A stretch of DNA of 64,000 nt from Pseudomonas syringae CC1557 (GCF_000452705.1 NZ_CP007014.1:551001-615000); one strand, 5' to 3'; numbered from the stretch's first letter, positions 37,075 through 46,069 are shown. Numbers and translations are program-made. Notes: generated by a model not told the origin, from the sequence alone.

Positions 37075-38571
37075 ATGGCTATCAGCTTTAACAACATTCC
37101 ATCCGATGTTCGCGTGCCGCTGTTTTATGCGGAGATGGACAACTCGGCTGCCAACAGTGCGTCGGCGAGCATGCGTCGCCTGATCGTTGCGCAGGTCAAC
37201 GACGATGTGTCCGGACCTGAACTCGGCTCCCTGGTGCTGGTGCCCAGCGTGGCACTGGCGAAAAACATTGGTGGGCAGGGCTCCATGCTGGCCGCTATGT
37301 ATGAAACCTGGCGCAAGGCCGATCCGACCGGTGAAGTCTGGTGCTTGCCGCTGCTCAACACCGAAGGCGTCAAGGCCGCTGCAACCGTCACCCTGACGGG
37401 CGCCTCGACCGAGCCTGGCCTGCTGAATCTGTATGTTGGCGGTACCCGTGTGCAGGCGACTGTCGTCAACGGTGCAACCGCTGCGCAAGCCGCGACTGCG
37501 CTGTCGGTGAAGATCAACGCCACGCCTGACCTGCCGATCACTGCGGCTGTCGATGCCGGCGTGCTGACTCTTTCCTGCAAATGGAGCGGGGCAAGCGGCA
37601 ATGACATCCAGCTGGAATTCAATCGCCAAGGCAAGACCAATGGCGAAGTCATTCCTGCTGGCCTGACGGCGGCAGTCACGGCCATGACTGGTGGCGTGGG
37701 TACGCCTGATCAGCTCAAGGCACTGGCTGCACTTGGCGACGAACCGTTCGAGTTCATCTGCATGCCCTGGACCGACACCTCCACACTGGATGCCTGGAAA
37801 GCGGCAATGGACGACAGCACCGGTCGCTGGAGCTGGGCCCGTCAGTTGTACGGCCATGTGTACAGCGCCAAGCGCGGCACGGTCGGTACGCTTGTGGCCG
37901 CAGGTCAACTGCGTAACGATCAGCACATCACCCTTCAGGGCGTGGAAACCGGTGTTCCGCAGCCGGTCTGGCTGCAAGCCGCCGCACTGGCTGCGCGCAC
38001 GGCGGTGTTCATTTCTGCCGACGCCAGCCGTCCGACCCAGAGCGGCACTATGCCTGGCCTGGACCCGGCGCCAGCCAGTCAGCGTTTCACGCTGACCGAG
38101 CGGGAGTCGCTGCTGCGTTACGGCATTGCCACGGCGTACTACGAAGGCGGTTATGTGCGCATCCAGCGCTCGATCACCACCTATCAGAAGAACGCTTACG
38201 GCCAGGCTGACAACTCCTATCTGGACAGCGAAACCATGCACCAGTCGGCGTTCATCATTCGTCGTCTGCAAGGGATCATCACCAGCAAGTACGGTCGTCA
38301 CAAGCTGGCCAGCGATGGCACGCGTTTCGGTGCCGGTCAGCCGATCATCACGCCGAGCACCATTCGTGGCGAGTTGATTGCGCAGTACGCCCGCCTTGAA
38401 GAGGAAGGTCACGTGGAGAACGCTGAAGTGTTCGCCCAGCACCTGATCGTCGAGCGTGACGGCAATGATCCGAGCCGCGTGAACGTGATGTTCCCGCCTG
38501 ATTACATCAACGGCCTGCGCGTGTTCGCGCTGCTCAACCAGTTCCGCTTGCAGTACGACGAAGCGGCATAA
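37075..38571 (+). CDS. Contractile tail sheath protein (Mu gpL-like)
   Basis: A 498-residue tail sheath subunit, the length of Mu gpL. The N-terminus MAISFNNIPSDVRVPLFYAEMDNSAAN is typical of the Mu type. The conserved C-terminal sheath region includes TERESLLRYGIATAYYEGGYVRIQRSITTYQKNAYG and NVMFPPDYINGLRVFALLNQFRLQYDEAA. Sheath contraction drives the tube through the target envelope. SD AAGAGGAAG precedes the ATG. Followed by a terminator-like hairpin before the tube gene. Confidence 0.92.
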   Translation: MAISFNNIPSDVRVPLFYAEMDNSAANSASASMRRLIVAQVNDDVSGPELGSLVLVPSVALAKNIGGQGSMLAAMYETWRKADPTGEVWCLPLLNTEGVKAAATVTLTGASTEPGLLNLYVGGTRVQATVVNGATAAQAATALSVKINATPDLPITAAVDAGVLTLSCKWSGASGNDIQLEFNRQGKTNGEVIPAGLTAAVTAMTGGVGTPDQLKALAALGDEPFEFICMPWTDTSTLDAWKAAMDDSTGRWSWARQLYGHVYSAKRGTVGTLVAAGQLRNDQHITLQGVETGVPQPVWLQAAALAARTAVFISADASRPTQSGTMPGLDPAPASQRFTLTERESLLRYGIATAYYEGGYVRIQRSITTYQKNAYGQADNSYLDSETMHQSAFIIRRLQGIITSKYGRHKLASDGTRFGAGQPIITPSTIRGELIAQYARLEEEGHVENAEVFAQHLIVERDGNDPSRVNVMFPPDYINGLRVFALLNQFRLQYDEAA

Positions 38572-38591
38572 GCCTAACCAACCCTTTCAAG

Positions 38592-38612
38592 CCCGCCTCG
38601 TGCGGGTTTTTT
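38592..38612 (+). terminator. Terminator-like hairpin between sheath and tube genes
   Basis: CCCGC-ctcgt-GCGGG followed by six T, in the 60-base gap between sheath and tube genes. Being inside one late operon, it would set sheath:tube message ratios or be overridden by antitermination. Confidence 0.7.
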
Positions 38613-38631
38613 CATTCTGGAGATAAACAAC

Positions 38632-38979
38632 ATGGGTCAGAAAGTTGCGGGTACCTGCTACATCAAAGTGGATGGCACCCAATTGACTATCAGCGGCGGC
38701 GGCGAAGCGCCTTTGATGAACATCAAGCGCGATACCGTCGTGCCGGGCTACTACAAGGAAGTCGACAAAGCCGCGTGGTTGAAACTCACCGCCGTTCATA
38801 CCGCAGATCTGCCGCTCAAGCTGCTCACCACCGGTGTGGACATGACCATCACCTGTGAATTCAAGAACGGCAAGACCTACGTCCTGTCCGGCGCCTACCT
38901 GGTCGATGAGCCAATCAGCAAAGCTGACGACGGCACCATCGAGCTGAAATTCGACGGCAATCAGGGGAGCTGGCAATGA
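38632..38979 (+). CDS. Tail tube protein (Mu gpM-like)
   Basis: A 115-residue tail tube subunit similar in size and layout to Mu gpM (about 118 residues): MGQKVAGTCYIKVDGTQLTISGGGEAP, then DTVVPGYYKEVDKAAWLKLTAVHTADLPLKLL and DGTIELKFDGNQGSW. It polymerises to the hollow tube inside the sheath. Position right after the sheath gene is conserved across myophage tails. It overlaps the chaperone gene by four bases. Confidence 0.9.
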   Translation: MGQKVAGTCYIKVDGTQLTISGGGEAPLMNIKRDTVVPGYYKEVDKAAWLKLTAVHTADLPLKLLTTGVDMTITCEFKNGKTYVLSGAYLVDEPISKADDGTIELKFDGNQGSWQ

Positions 38980-39272
38980 GTGAAGTCATCGACCTGGCGA
39001 GCCCGATCGAGGCGCATGGGGAAACCCTTTCGCAGGTGACGTTTCGACGTCCTACGGCGCAGGAAGCACGGGCCATCAAGGCCCTGCCGTACAAGATCGA
39101 CAAGAACGAAGACGTGTCGCTGGATCTGGACGTGGCGGCGAAGTACATCGCCGTCTGCGCCGGCATCCCGCCATCGTCGGTCAATCAGATGGATCTGTGC
39201 GACATCAACACGTTGAGCTGGAAGGTCGCGAGTTTTTTCATGGCAGCGGCATCAGCGACCTTGAAGGCCTGA
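38976..39272 (+). CDS. Tail assembly chaperone, upstream (G-type) protein
   Basis: A 98-residue protein (MSEVIDLASPIEAHGETLSQVTFRRPTAQEARAIKALP...) of the Mu gp41/FluMu gp41 tail-assembly family, lying between tube and tape-measure genes where all long-tailed phages have their G/GT chaperones. It coats the tape measure during assembly and is absent from the final particle. The sequence contains a canonical T-TTT-TTC slippery heptamer at 39233-39239, near the end of the frame. Confidence 0.87.
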   Translation: MSEVIDLASPIEAHGETLSQVTFRRPTAQEARAIKALPYKIDKNEDVSLDLDVAAKYIAVCAGIPPSSVNQMDLCDINTLSWKVASFFMAAASATLKA

Positions 39273-39403
39273 TCGCCGTCGTTTACGACCTCGCGTACTT
39301 CTGGAAGACCGATCCCGAACTGATGATGTCCAGGGAGCTGGACGTCATCACCGAGTCGATCTTGCAGGCGCAACGCATCAACCAGATCCTGCAGGGGGAG
39401 TGA
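38976..39403 (+). CDS. Predicted -1 frameshift product of the tail assembly chaperone (GT-type)
   Basis: Reading the gene in the first frame to TTC (39237-39239) and slipping back one base at T-TTT-TTC places the ribosome in the open frame starting HGSGISDLEGLIAVVYDLAYFW and ending at TGA 39401-39403. The product would have 88 + 54 = 142 residues. The downstream frame contains no good SD of its own and its codons look normal. Its stop overlaps the tape-measure ATG (39403). Programmed slippage between tube and tape-measure genes is conserved in tailed phages. Confidence 0.78.
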
Positions 39404-41562
39404 TGGCAGACACTATCAGAACGCTGATTACCGGCGTCGACCAGCTGTCTCCAACGCTGGCAACTATCCGCAACAATGTTGATGGCTTCCGGACCAGGCT
39501 TGAAAGCTCAGGTCTGGGAGATATCGACGTTGCTGGTGTGATCAAGGGCAATGCTTTTACAGAGCCCTTGATTGCCGGGGTAAAGGCGGCGATCGGTTTC
39601 GAGAGCAGCATGGCCGGCGTGAAACGGTCAGTGACGTTTGAAACACCGCAGCAGTTCCAGCAGATGAGTTCCGACGTTCTGGACCTCAGTGAACGGCTGC
39701 CGGAAAGCGCCAATGGCATTGCGGCGATTGTCGCCGCCGGTGCCAAGGCCAATGTGCCGCGTGAAGAGCTGACTGGCTTTGCCAGTGATGCCGTGAAAAT
39801 GGGTGTCGCATTCGATCAAACGGCGGCCGAGTCGGGCGACATGATGGCCTCGTGGCGATCTTCGTTCCAGATGACTCAACCGCAAGTCGCGGCGCTGTCC
39901 GAGAAGATCAACGTACTCGGCGGCAACAATCTGGAAAAGAAAATCGCCACCATGGTCACTGCCATGGGCCCGCTCGGGCCGGTGGCAGGCCTGGCTTCCG
40001 GGCAACTGGCGGCAATGGGCGCTACATTGGCCAGCGTCGACGTACCGGCCGATGTGGCCGCCAGCGGCATGAAGCGATTCATGCAGTCGTTGACCGAGGG
40101 CGGCGCAGCCAAAGCCGGGGCATTCGAGGCGTTGCAACTCGACGTCAATCAACTGACCCAAGGCATGCAAAGCGACCCGTCCGGGACCATTGAAAAGGTC
40201 CTGACGGCGGTCTCCAGTGTTGACCCCGGCAAACAGTCGGAGGTCATCACGCAACTGTTCGGCGCCGAATCGCTGGGTGCGATCACACCGCTGTTGGCCA
40301 ACCTCGATGTGCTCAGGTCCAACCTGGCCAAGGTCGGGGAGGGCGTGCAGAACAGCGGTTCTATAGAGAAGGAGTTCGCGGACAACTCCCAGACCACGGC
40401 CACGGCCATCAAAGAGATGACCAACCGTGTCGATCGTCTGGGCATCAATATCGGCAGCATGTTTCTGCCGGCGATGAACGAAGCAATGGCCGTGATCGGG
40501 CCGATGATTTCTCAGGTCGCCGCACTGGCGGCCGAACACCCTGGCGTGATCAAGGGCGTCGTGGGCGCTGCGATTGCTTTCGGCGTATTGCAAGTCGCGG
40601 TGATGGCTGCAACGGGCGCGGCCCGGGTGTTGAGCCTGGTGATGGGCATGTCACCGCTGGGCCTTATTGTGCGTGGCCTGGCGCTGGCGGCAGGTTTTCT
40701 GATCGCCAACTGGTCGACCGTCGCACCTTACTTCCAGACGATCTGGGAGGCGATTCGTGGGCCGGTCATGGCGCTGTGGGACGTACTCCAGGCGGTATTC
40801 GCCTGGACGCCCATTGGCATGATCGCAGCCAACTGGCAGCCGCTGTCCGAGTTCTTTGCGGCGCTGTGGGACGTGATCAAAGCGCTGGCCACGCCGTTTT
40901 TCGATTTCCTGCAGACGCTGTTCGCGTGGTCGCCGCTGGGCATGATCGTGGCGAACTGGCAGCCGTTGTCCGAGTACTTCGCCGGCTTGTGGGAAACCGT
41001 CAAGACCGAGGCGCAGCCGTTTACCGATGTACTGGCAACGCTGTTCAGTTTTTCGCCGCTGGGCATGGTGATCGAGAAATGGGCGCCGATCAAAACCTGG
41101 TTCGCGGATTTGTGGGCGGACATCAAGCCGTTCGTCGAACCGATCATGAGCTGGTTTGGCGGTGACACTAATAAGTCGCTGCTGCAACGGGCGACCGAAA
41201 AGGTCAATCAGTTCGCTGAAGAGCAACGAGAGCGCAACGCCGGGCCTGGCGGCGGGACCGGAGCGTTTCTGGCGGCGGATGCGGTTGAGGCCAGCCGTTC
41301 TAAACAGCAACAGCTCAACCTGGCGACCGGTGTGCCGCCGACCAGTCAGTTGCTTGGCGCGCCGAACCTGCCTGCTCCCGGCAGCCTGTTGTTGCAACAG
41401 GGTACTGCGGGAGCGGGCTCGCGGCTTGAAGGCGAGCTCAACATTCGCTTTGAAAACGCGCCTGCGGGTATGCGTCCGGGCCCCGTACAAACCAACCAGC
41501 CGGGTTTGACGATATCGCCAAACGTCGGTTATCGAACCCTCGGCGCAGGAGCCGAATCATGA
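39403..41562 (+). CDS. Tail tape measure protein
   Basis: A 719-residue protein with an N-terminal PhageMin_Tail-like region (about residues 60-330: GFESSMAGVKRSVTFETPQQFQQM, GAKANVPREELTGFASDAVKMGVAFD) and hydrophobic helices around residues 385-435. Three near-tandem units of 41 residues (40.8-41.15 kb; core SPLGMI-x-ANWQPLSE-x-FA-x-LW) follow. The ATG at 39403 is used; the GTG three bases before it is too close to the AGGGGG SD. At about 0.15 nm per residue the tail would be near 108 nm (rule of thumb). Confidence 0.9.
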   Translation: MADTIRTLITGVDQLSPTLATIRNNVDGFRTRLESSGLGDIDVAGVIKGNAFTEPLIAGVKAAIGFESSMAGVKRSVTFETPQQFQQMSSDVLDLSERLPESANGIAAIVAAGAKANVPREELTGFASDAVKMGVAFDQTAAESGDMMASWRSSFQMTQPQVAALSEKINVLGGNNLEKKIATMVTAMGPLGPVAGLASGQLAAMGATLASVDVPADVAASGMKRFMQSLTEGGAAKAGAFEALQLDVNQLTQGMQSDPSGTIEKVLTAVSSVDPGKQSEVITQLFGAESLGAITPLLANLDVLRSNLAKVGEGVQNSGSIEKEFADNSQTTATAIKEMTNRVDRLGINIGSMFLPAMNEAMAVIGPMISQVAALAAEHPGVIKGVVGAAIAFGVLQVAVMAATGAARVLSLVMGMSPLGLIVRGLALAAGFLIANWSTVAPYFQTIWEAIRGPVMALWDVLQAVFAWTPIGMIAANWQPLSEFFAALWDVIKALATPFFDFLQTLFAWSPLGMIVANWQPLSEYFAGLWETVKTEAQPFTDVLATLFSFSPLGMVIEKWAPIKTWFADLWADIKPFVEPIMSWFGGDTNKSLLQRATEKVNQFAEEQRERNAGPGGGTGAFLAADAVEASRSKQQQLNLATGVPPTSQLLGAPNLPAPGSLLLQQGTAGAGSRLEGELNIRFENAPAGMRPGPVQTNQPGLTISPNVGYRTLGAGAES

Positions 41563-43004
41563 GTACATGGCGTGACAGCCTGCTGCCCGCGTCTTTCCGG
41601 GGCATCGGTTTTTTCATTGAAAAAGCCGTTGTTCCGGTGGGCCGCAAGGGGCAGTTGCATGAATTTCCACAACGCGACGAGCCGTACTTCGAGTCACTGG
41701 GCAAGCAGTCGCAAGTTCACACGCTGACGGCCTTTATTGTCGGTCGCGACTGTTTCGAACAGCGGGACAAGTTGCTGCAGGCGCTGGAAGAAGAAGGCGC
41801 TGGCGAACTGGTGCATCCGTGGCTGGGCCGCATGCAGGTTCAGGTTGGGGAATGCAGCATCACGCACAACCTGGCGGAAGGCGGGATTGTACGGCTGGAG
41901 CTGAAGTTCTACCCGGCCAACCCGCTCAAGTTTCCGGTGTCCACGCTCAACACCCGACGGCTGTTATTGGGGGCATCCGAGAGTCTGCTCGACTCGGCAC
42001 TCAGGCGTTACCGCCTGGTGATGGCGACTGTGGATGCTGTGCGTATCAACATTCAGGCGCTGCGCAGTGCGTTGTCTGGCGTATTTGCCACTATCCAGCG
42101 GCAGTTTGCACCGTTCATGACGATCTATTCGGATGTCACCGCACTGGTGCATTCGCTGGTCAACGCGCCGCTGACCGTCAGCACGCTGTTTACCACTTTC
42201 TTCGCCAGTTTCGACGGCGACAGTCGCCGCTCAAGAAGAGCAAACGGCACCAGCAGTAGCGGCGGGGCCAGCACAGGAAAGGGTTCCGGCAGTTCGAACG
42301 GTAGCGGTTCAGGGAGTGGTTCTGCTAGCGGTAATAGTGGCAGCGGCACCTCAACCGGCTCGGGGTCGGGATCCAGCGCGTTTACCAGCACGGCAGCCCG
42401 GTCCAGCAGCAACGGTGGGGTGTCCTCTGTTGAAACGGTTGATTACCGGTCGGTCATTTCCGAAGCCACGCAACAGGCGGAGGCGGTGTCCAGTATCAAT
42501 CTGGTCAATCAGAGCAGCGGGCAGGATACCGGCGTGACAGCTCAGGCCACTGCCAACCTGGTTCAGGATGCGCTGTTGGTCAAGGTGGCGAGAATCGTCG
42601 CGAGCATGCCGGTGGCAACGACGGTCACGCCGCTCACGGTGGTGCCTTCGCTGGATCAACAGATCACCCAAGCGCTGCAACGCGTAGACGTGCCGGTTGC
42701 CGATGATGTGATCGAACTGCGGGACACGCTGAGTTCAGCCATCTGGGAGGCGTCGCTGAAAGCCGACCCTGAGCATTACCTGGCGCTGAACGCATTGCGT
42801 CAGGCCTTGGTCCGCCATCTCAACGCGGTGGCGGCATCGGGTGTACGTCTAGTGGACATGAAGGTGTCCGAACCGCTGCCGGCGCTGGTGCTCGCCTATC
42901 GCCGATTCGGGGACGCCAGCCGGGCGCTGGAAATCGTCCAGCGCAACCGGCTTGCCCATCCGGGTTTCGTGCCACCCGGCACGCTGAAGATCGCTCAGGA
43001 GTGA
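41559..43004 (+). CDS. DNA circularisation protein N-like baseplate/hub protein (Mu gp43)
   Basis: A 481-residue protein whose N-terminal 130 residues (WRDSLLPASFRGIGFFIEKAV, HEFPQRDEPYFESLGKQ, ITHNLAEGGIVRLELKFYPA) match the DNA_circ_N family, named after Mu gpN. In Mu-like tails this protein lies at the tail/baseplate junction; the name is historical. Between about residues 225 and 290 there is a strikingly Ser/Gly/Thr-rich, probably disordered linker. It overlaps the tape-measure stop by four bases. Confidence 0.85.
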   Translation: MSTWRDSLLPASFRGIGFFIEKAVVPVGRKGQLHEFPQRDEPYFESLGKQSQVHTLTAFIVGRDCFEQRDKLLQALEEEGAGELVHPWLGRMQVQVGECSITHNLAEGGIVRLELKFYPANPLKFPVSTLNTRRLLLGASESLLDSALRRYRLVMATVDAVRINIQALRSALSGVFATIQRQFAPFMTIYSDVTALVHSLVNAPLTVSTLFTTFFASFDGDSRRSRRANGTSSSGGASTGKGSGSSNGSGSGSGSASGNSGSGTSTGSGSGSSAFTSTAARSSSNGGVSSVETVDYRSVISEATQQAEAVSSINLVNQSSGQDTGVTAQATANLVQDALLVKVARIVASMPVATTVTPLTVVPSLDQQITQALQRVDVPVADDVIELRDTLSSAIWEASLKADPEHYLALNALRQALVRHLNAVAASGVRLVDMKVSEPLPALVLAYRRFGDASRALEIVQRNRLAHPGFVPPGTLKIAQE

Positions 43005-43007
43005 CCC

Positions 43008-44135
43008 ATGATCGACCCTAACGTTGTCACCCTGACGGTGGACAAACATGACTATGCCGGTTGGAAAACGGTGGAAATCTCTGCCGGAATCGAGCGGCAG
43101 GCACGCAGCTTCGACGTGAGTATTACCTGGCAGTGGCCGGGCACTGAAGTGCTGCACCCGATCACGCCTGGGGCAGCCTGCGAAGTGCGTATCGGCGGCG
43201 AATTGATCCTGACCGGCTGGGTGTTTGCCGCCCCGATCAGCTATGACGGCACGCAGGTCACACTGAAGATTTCCGGTCGCTCGAAAACCGCCGACCTTAT
43301 TGACTGCTCGGCCATCAACAAGCCGAGTCAGTGGAAAGGCGTCGGGGTGCTGAAGATCGTTGAGGCGCTGGCGGCGCCCTATAAGTTAGCGGTGATCAGC
43401 GAAATACCGGAAACCTCGAAAATGGCCGATCACACCATCGAGCCTGCCGAAACCGTGTTCAAGTCCATCGACCGGCTGTTGACCCTGTTCCGGATTTTTT
43501 CCACTGATGACGAGTACGGCAACGTAGTGCTGGCCAGGCCGGGCAGTCGAGGGCAGACCGCAGATGCGCTCGAACTCGGCAAGAACGTGTTGAGCGCTGT
43601 CATCGCGCGGGATTTTTCCGGGCTTTTCTCCGAGTACCGGGTCATTGGTCAACAGACCGGTAATGACACGACATTCGGTAAGGAGTCGTCGGAGGTCTCA
43701 GCCAAAGTCACTGATACCCGGTATGACGATCCCGCGCATGAAAAGCGCCTTCGCGTACTCATCGTTCATGAGGACGCCCCGATCACGCCCAAACTTGCCC
43801 TGAGTCGCGCCAATTGGGAGCGCGGTCAGCGGGCGGGCAAAGCGCTGCTCACCACTTATAAGGTACAGGGCTGGCGGCAGTCCAACGGTGCGCTATGGCG
43901 GCACAACACCATGGTGCAGGTGGTGGATCCGGTGATCGGTTTTACCGGCAGGAACATGCTGATTTCAGCCGTGACCTACTCGCTGAGTGATCAAGGTACG
44001 ACCACCACCCTGGTGGTCGGTCCGCCTGAAGGTTTTCAGGCCGAGCCCGGTGACCCCGGCAGGCGCAGCAAGGTGCAGGTCAATCAGGATGCTTACTCCT
44101 GGTTGCTGCCTATCGACGAGGAAACAACCGCATGA
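43008..44135 (+). CDS. Baseplate hub protein (Mu gpP/gp44-like)
   Basis: A 375-residue protein with the pattern of Mu gp44, the T4 gp27-like hub that joins the tube to the spike: LTVDKHDYAGWKTVEISAGIERQARSFDVSIT, VRIGGELILTGWVFAAP, the Y-D-G-T-Q-V-T-L-K-I-S-G-R-S-K-T-A-D-L segment and the later LRVLIVHEDAP. It starts three bases after the N-like gene and overlaps the spike gene by four. Confidence 0.87.
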   Translation: MIDPNVVTLTVDKHDYAGWKTVEISAGIERQARSFDVSITWQWPGTEVLHPITPGAACEVRIGGELILTGWVFAAPISYDGTQVTLKISGRSKTADLIDCSAINKPSQWKGVGVLKIVEALAAPYKLAVISEIPETSKMADHTIEPAETVFKSIDRLLTLFRIFSTDDEYGNVVLARPGSRGQTADALELGKNVLSAVIARDFSGLFSEYRVIGQQTGNDTTFGKESSEVSAKVTDTRYDDPAHEKRLRVLIVHEDAPITPKLALSRANWERGQRAGKALLTTYKVQGWRQSNGALWRHNTMVQVVDPVIGFTGRNMLISAVTYSLSDQGTTTTLVVGPPEGFQAEPGDPGRRSKVQVNQDAYSWLLPIDEETTA

Positions 44136-44644
44136 GCTTACTCAACCGCATGCTGGTGCGCGGCACGGTGGTGCTCGCCAGGGCCAGCAGCAAAATGCAG
44201 GCGCTGCAAATGCGCCTCACCGCCGGGGAGGTCAAGGACGATATGGAACACTTCGAACCCTACGGCTTCACCAGCAACCCATTGGCTGGCGCCGAAGGCA
44301 TCGCTGCCTTCATCGGCGGCGATCGTTCTCACGGTCTGTTGCTGGTGGTGGCCGACCGTCGCTATCGCCTTAAAGGGCTGGAATCGGGCGAGGTGGCGAT
44401 CTACACCGACGAGGGTGACAAGGTCCACCTCAAGCGTGGCAAGGTCATCGACATCGAAACCGGCACCCTGAACATCAAGGCAGCAGTGGCCGTGAATTTC
44501 GACACGCCGCAGATCACCCAGACCGGAAAGATTGTCTCCCAGGGCGACCAGCTTGCCGGAGGCATCAGCCAGATCAGCCATCTGCACGGCAACGTGCAGG
44601 GCGGTAACGGCCAGAGCGGGCCGCCCGTTGGAGGTGCCGGATGA
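44132..44644 (+). CDS. Baseplate spike (Mu gp45 / P2 gpV-like)
   Basis: A 170-residue protein of the Mu gp45 baseplate-assembly family: an OB-like N-terminal domain (about residues 20-105), a beta-helical needle and a C-terminal HLHGNVQGG. The His-x-His at about residues 149-151 corresponds to the motif that binds iron at the tip of Mu gp45 and P2 gpV trimers, hardening the membrane-piercing point. It is encoded between the hub and the gp46 (gp25-like) genes, overlapping both. Confidence 0.88.
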   Translation: MSLLNRMLVRGTVVLARASSKMQALQMRLTAGEVKDDMEHFEPYGFTSNPLAGAEGIAAFIGGDRSHGLLLVVADRRYRLKGLESGEVAIYTDEGDKVHLKRGKVIDIETGTLNIKAAVAVNFDTPQITQTGKIVSQGDQLAGGISQISHLHGNVQGGNGQSGPPVGGAG

Positions 44645-45039
44645 TCATTGAAGGCTCTTTGCGGGCTTCCTTGCTGCGCTCGGTGGTGATCAGTCTGTTC
44701 ACTTGGCGCCGCGCCGAAACTGACGATCCGTTCGACGATGACGAACGCTTTGGCTGGTGGGGCGACACCTATCCGGCACAGGTCAATGACCGCATCGGCT
44801 CCAGGCTATGGCTGCTGCGTCGGGTCAGGCTGACCGCACAGACCCAGCGCGACGCCGAGTTCTACGCTCGCGAAGCGCTCGGCTGGCTGATCGACGATGG
44901 TCAGGTCAAGCACATCAACATCCTTACCGAACAGGTTCAGAGCAATCGCTTGAACCTGGGCGTCGAGCTGGTCGTTTCGGACGGCCAGATCGTGCGCTTC
45001 AACCCCTCAGAACAGTGGCAGGTGATTTATGCCGTTTGA
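44641..45039 (+). CDS. Baseplate protein (Mu gp46 family, gp25-like)
   Basis: A 132-residue GP46-family protein. WRRAETDDPFDDDERFGWWGDTYP and IGSRLWLLRRVRLTAQTQRDAEFYAREALGWLIDDG are the typical Mu gp46 segments. It is the equivalent of T4 gp25, the wedge component that nucleates sheath polymerisation. It overlaps the spike and gp47-like genes by four and eleven bases. Confidence 0.87.
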   Translation: MIIEGSLRASLLRSVVISLFTWRRAETDDPFDDDERFGWWGDTYPAQVNDRIGSRLWLLRRVRLTAQTQRDAEFYAREALGWLIDDGQVKHINILTEQVQSNRLNLGVELVVSDGQIVRFNPSEQWQVIYAV

Positions 45040-46069
45040 AACGCCTACGTTACCGGCGCTGATCAACCGAACCCAGGTCGACCTCGCCGACGAAGCGCTG
45101 CGCCAGTCCGATGCTCGGGTACTGTCGCGCGCGCACAGCGGTGCGGCCTATGGGCTGTACGGCTATCAGGACTGGATCGCCGACCAGATTCTGCCGGACA
45201 CCGCCGACGAGGACACCCTCGAACGGCAAGCCATCCTGCGCTTGCGCCAGCCACGCAAGGTTGCGCAGGCCTCGAGTGGCACGGTGCGCTTTACCGCTGC
45301 GGCCGGTGCGGTGCTGGATGTAGACACCGTGCTGCAATTCAGTGACGGACGCTTCTACCGAGTGACCAAAGGTGTCACCACGGTTGCGGGCAACAACACA
45401 ACCACGGTCGAAGCGGTGGACGCAGGCATTCTCGGTAACGCCGATGCCGGTCTGGTGATGACCGCCGTGCAGCCCGTCGAAGGCATCGACAGTACGTTCA
45501 TCGTGACCGGGGACGGCCTGGTCGGTGGCATCGCGCAGGAAAGCATCGAGTCGCTAAGGGCTCGTGTGGTGCGCTCCTATCGGGTCATCCCCCATGGCGG
45601 CAATCAGGATGATTACGTGACCTGGGCGCTGGAACTGCCAGGAGTGACACGCGCCTGGTGCGTGCGTCGCTACTTGGGGCCTGGCACGGTCGCGGTGTTC
45701 TTCATGCGTGACGATGACGCCGATCCGATTCCCGATGCCGGGCAACTGGCCGACATGGCCGCCTATATCGAGCCGCTGCGGCCGGTTACCGCCGATGTGT
45801 ATGTGTTGGCGCCGGTGCAAAAGCCGGTGGTTTACACGATAAGGCTTACACCCGATACCTCTGCCGTGCGGGCGGCGGTCGAAGCGCAACTGCTGGACCT
45901 GCACAACCGCGAGGGTGGGCTGGGTGAAACCCTGCTGCTGACGCACATCGCCGAGGCCATCAGCCGCGCGGCAGGCGAAACTGATCATGTACTGGTTTCA
46001 CCAGTCGCCAACGTCGCAGCGGCCGCCAATCAGTTACTCACGTTCGGGGGCATCCAATGGTCGTCATAA
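45029..46069 (+). CDS. Baseplate wedge protein J (Mu gp47-like)
   Basis: A 346-residue baseplate J family protein: LPALINRTQVDLADEAL at the N-terminus, the GLYGYQDWIADQILPDTADEDTLERQAILRL block, and the central ESIESLRARVVRSYRVIPHGGNQDDYVTWALELPGV diagnostic of gpJ/Mu gp47 (T4 gp6-like wedge). It overlaps gp46-like and gp48-like genes on both sides. Confidence 0.9.
   Translation: MPFETPTLPALINRTQVDLADEALRQSDARVLSRAHSGAAYGLYGYQDWIADQILPDTADEDTLERQAILRLRQPRKVAQASSGTVRFTAAAGAVLDVDTVLQFSDGRFYRVTKGVTTVAGNNTTTVEAVDAGILGNADAGLVMTAVQPVEGIDSTFIVTGDGLVGGIAQESIESLRARVVRSYRVIPHGGNQDDYVTWALELPGVTRAWCVRRYLGPGTVAVFFMRDDDADPIPDAGQLADMAAYIEPLRPVTADVYVLAPVQKPVVYTIRLTPDTSAVRAAVEAQLLDLHNREGGLGETLLLTHIAEAISRAAGETDHVLVSPVANVAAAANQLLTFGGIQWSS

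Noticed and set aside
36709..38442. 577-codon minus-strand frame opposite the sheath gene
   Set aside because: The plus-strand sheath matches a known family along its length with a good SD; the antisense frame does not.
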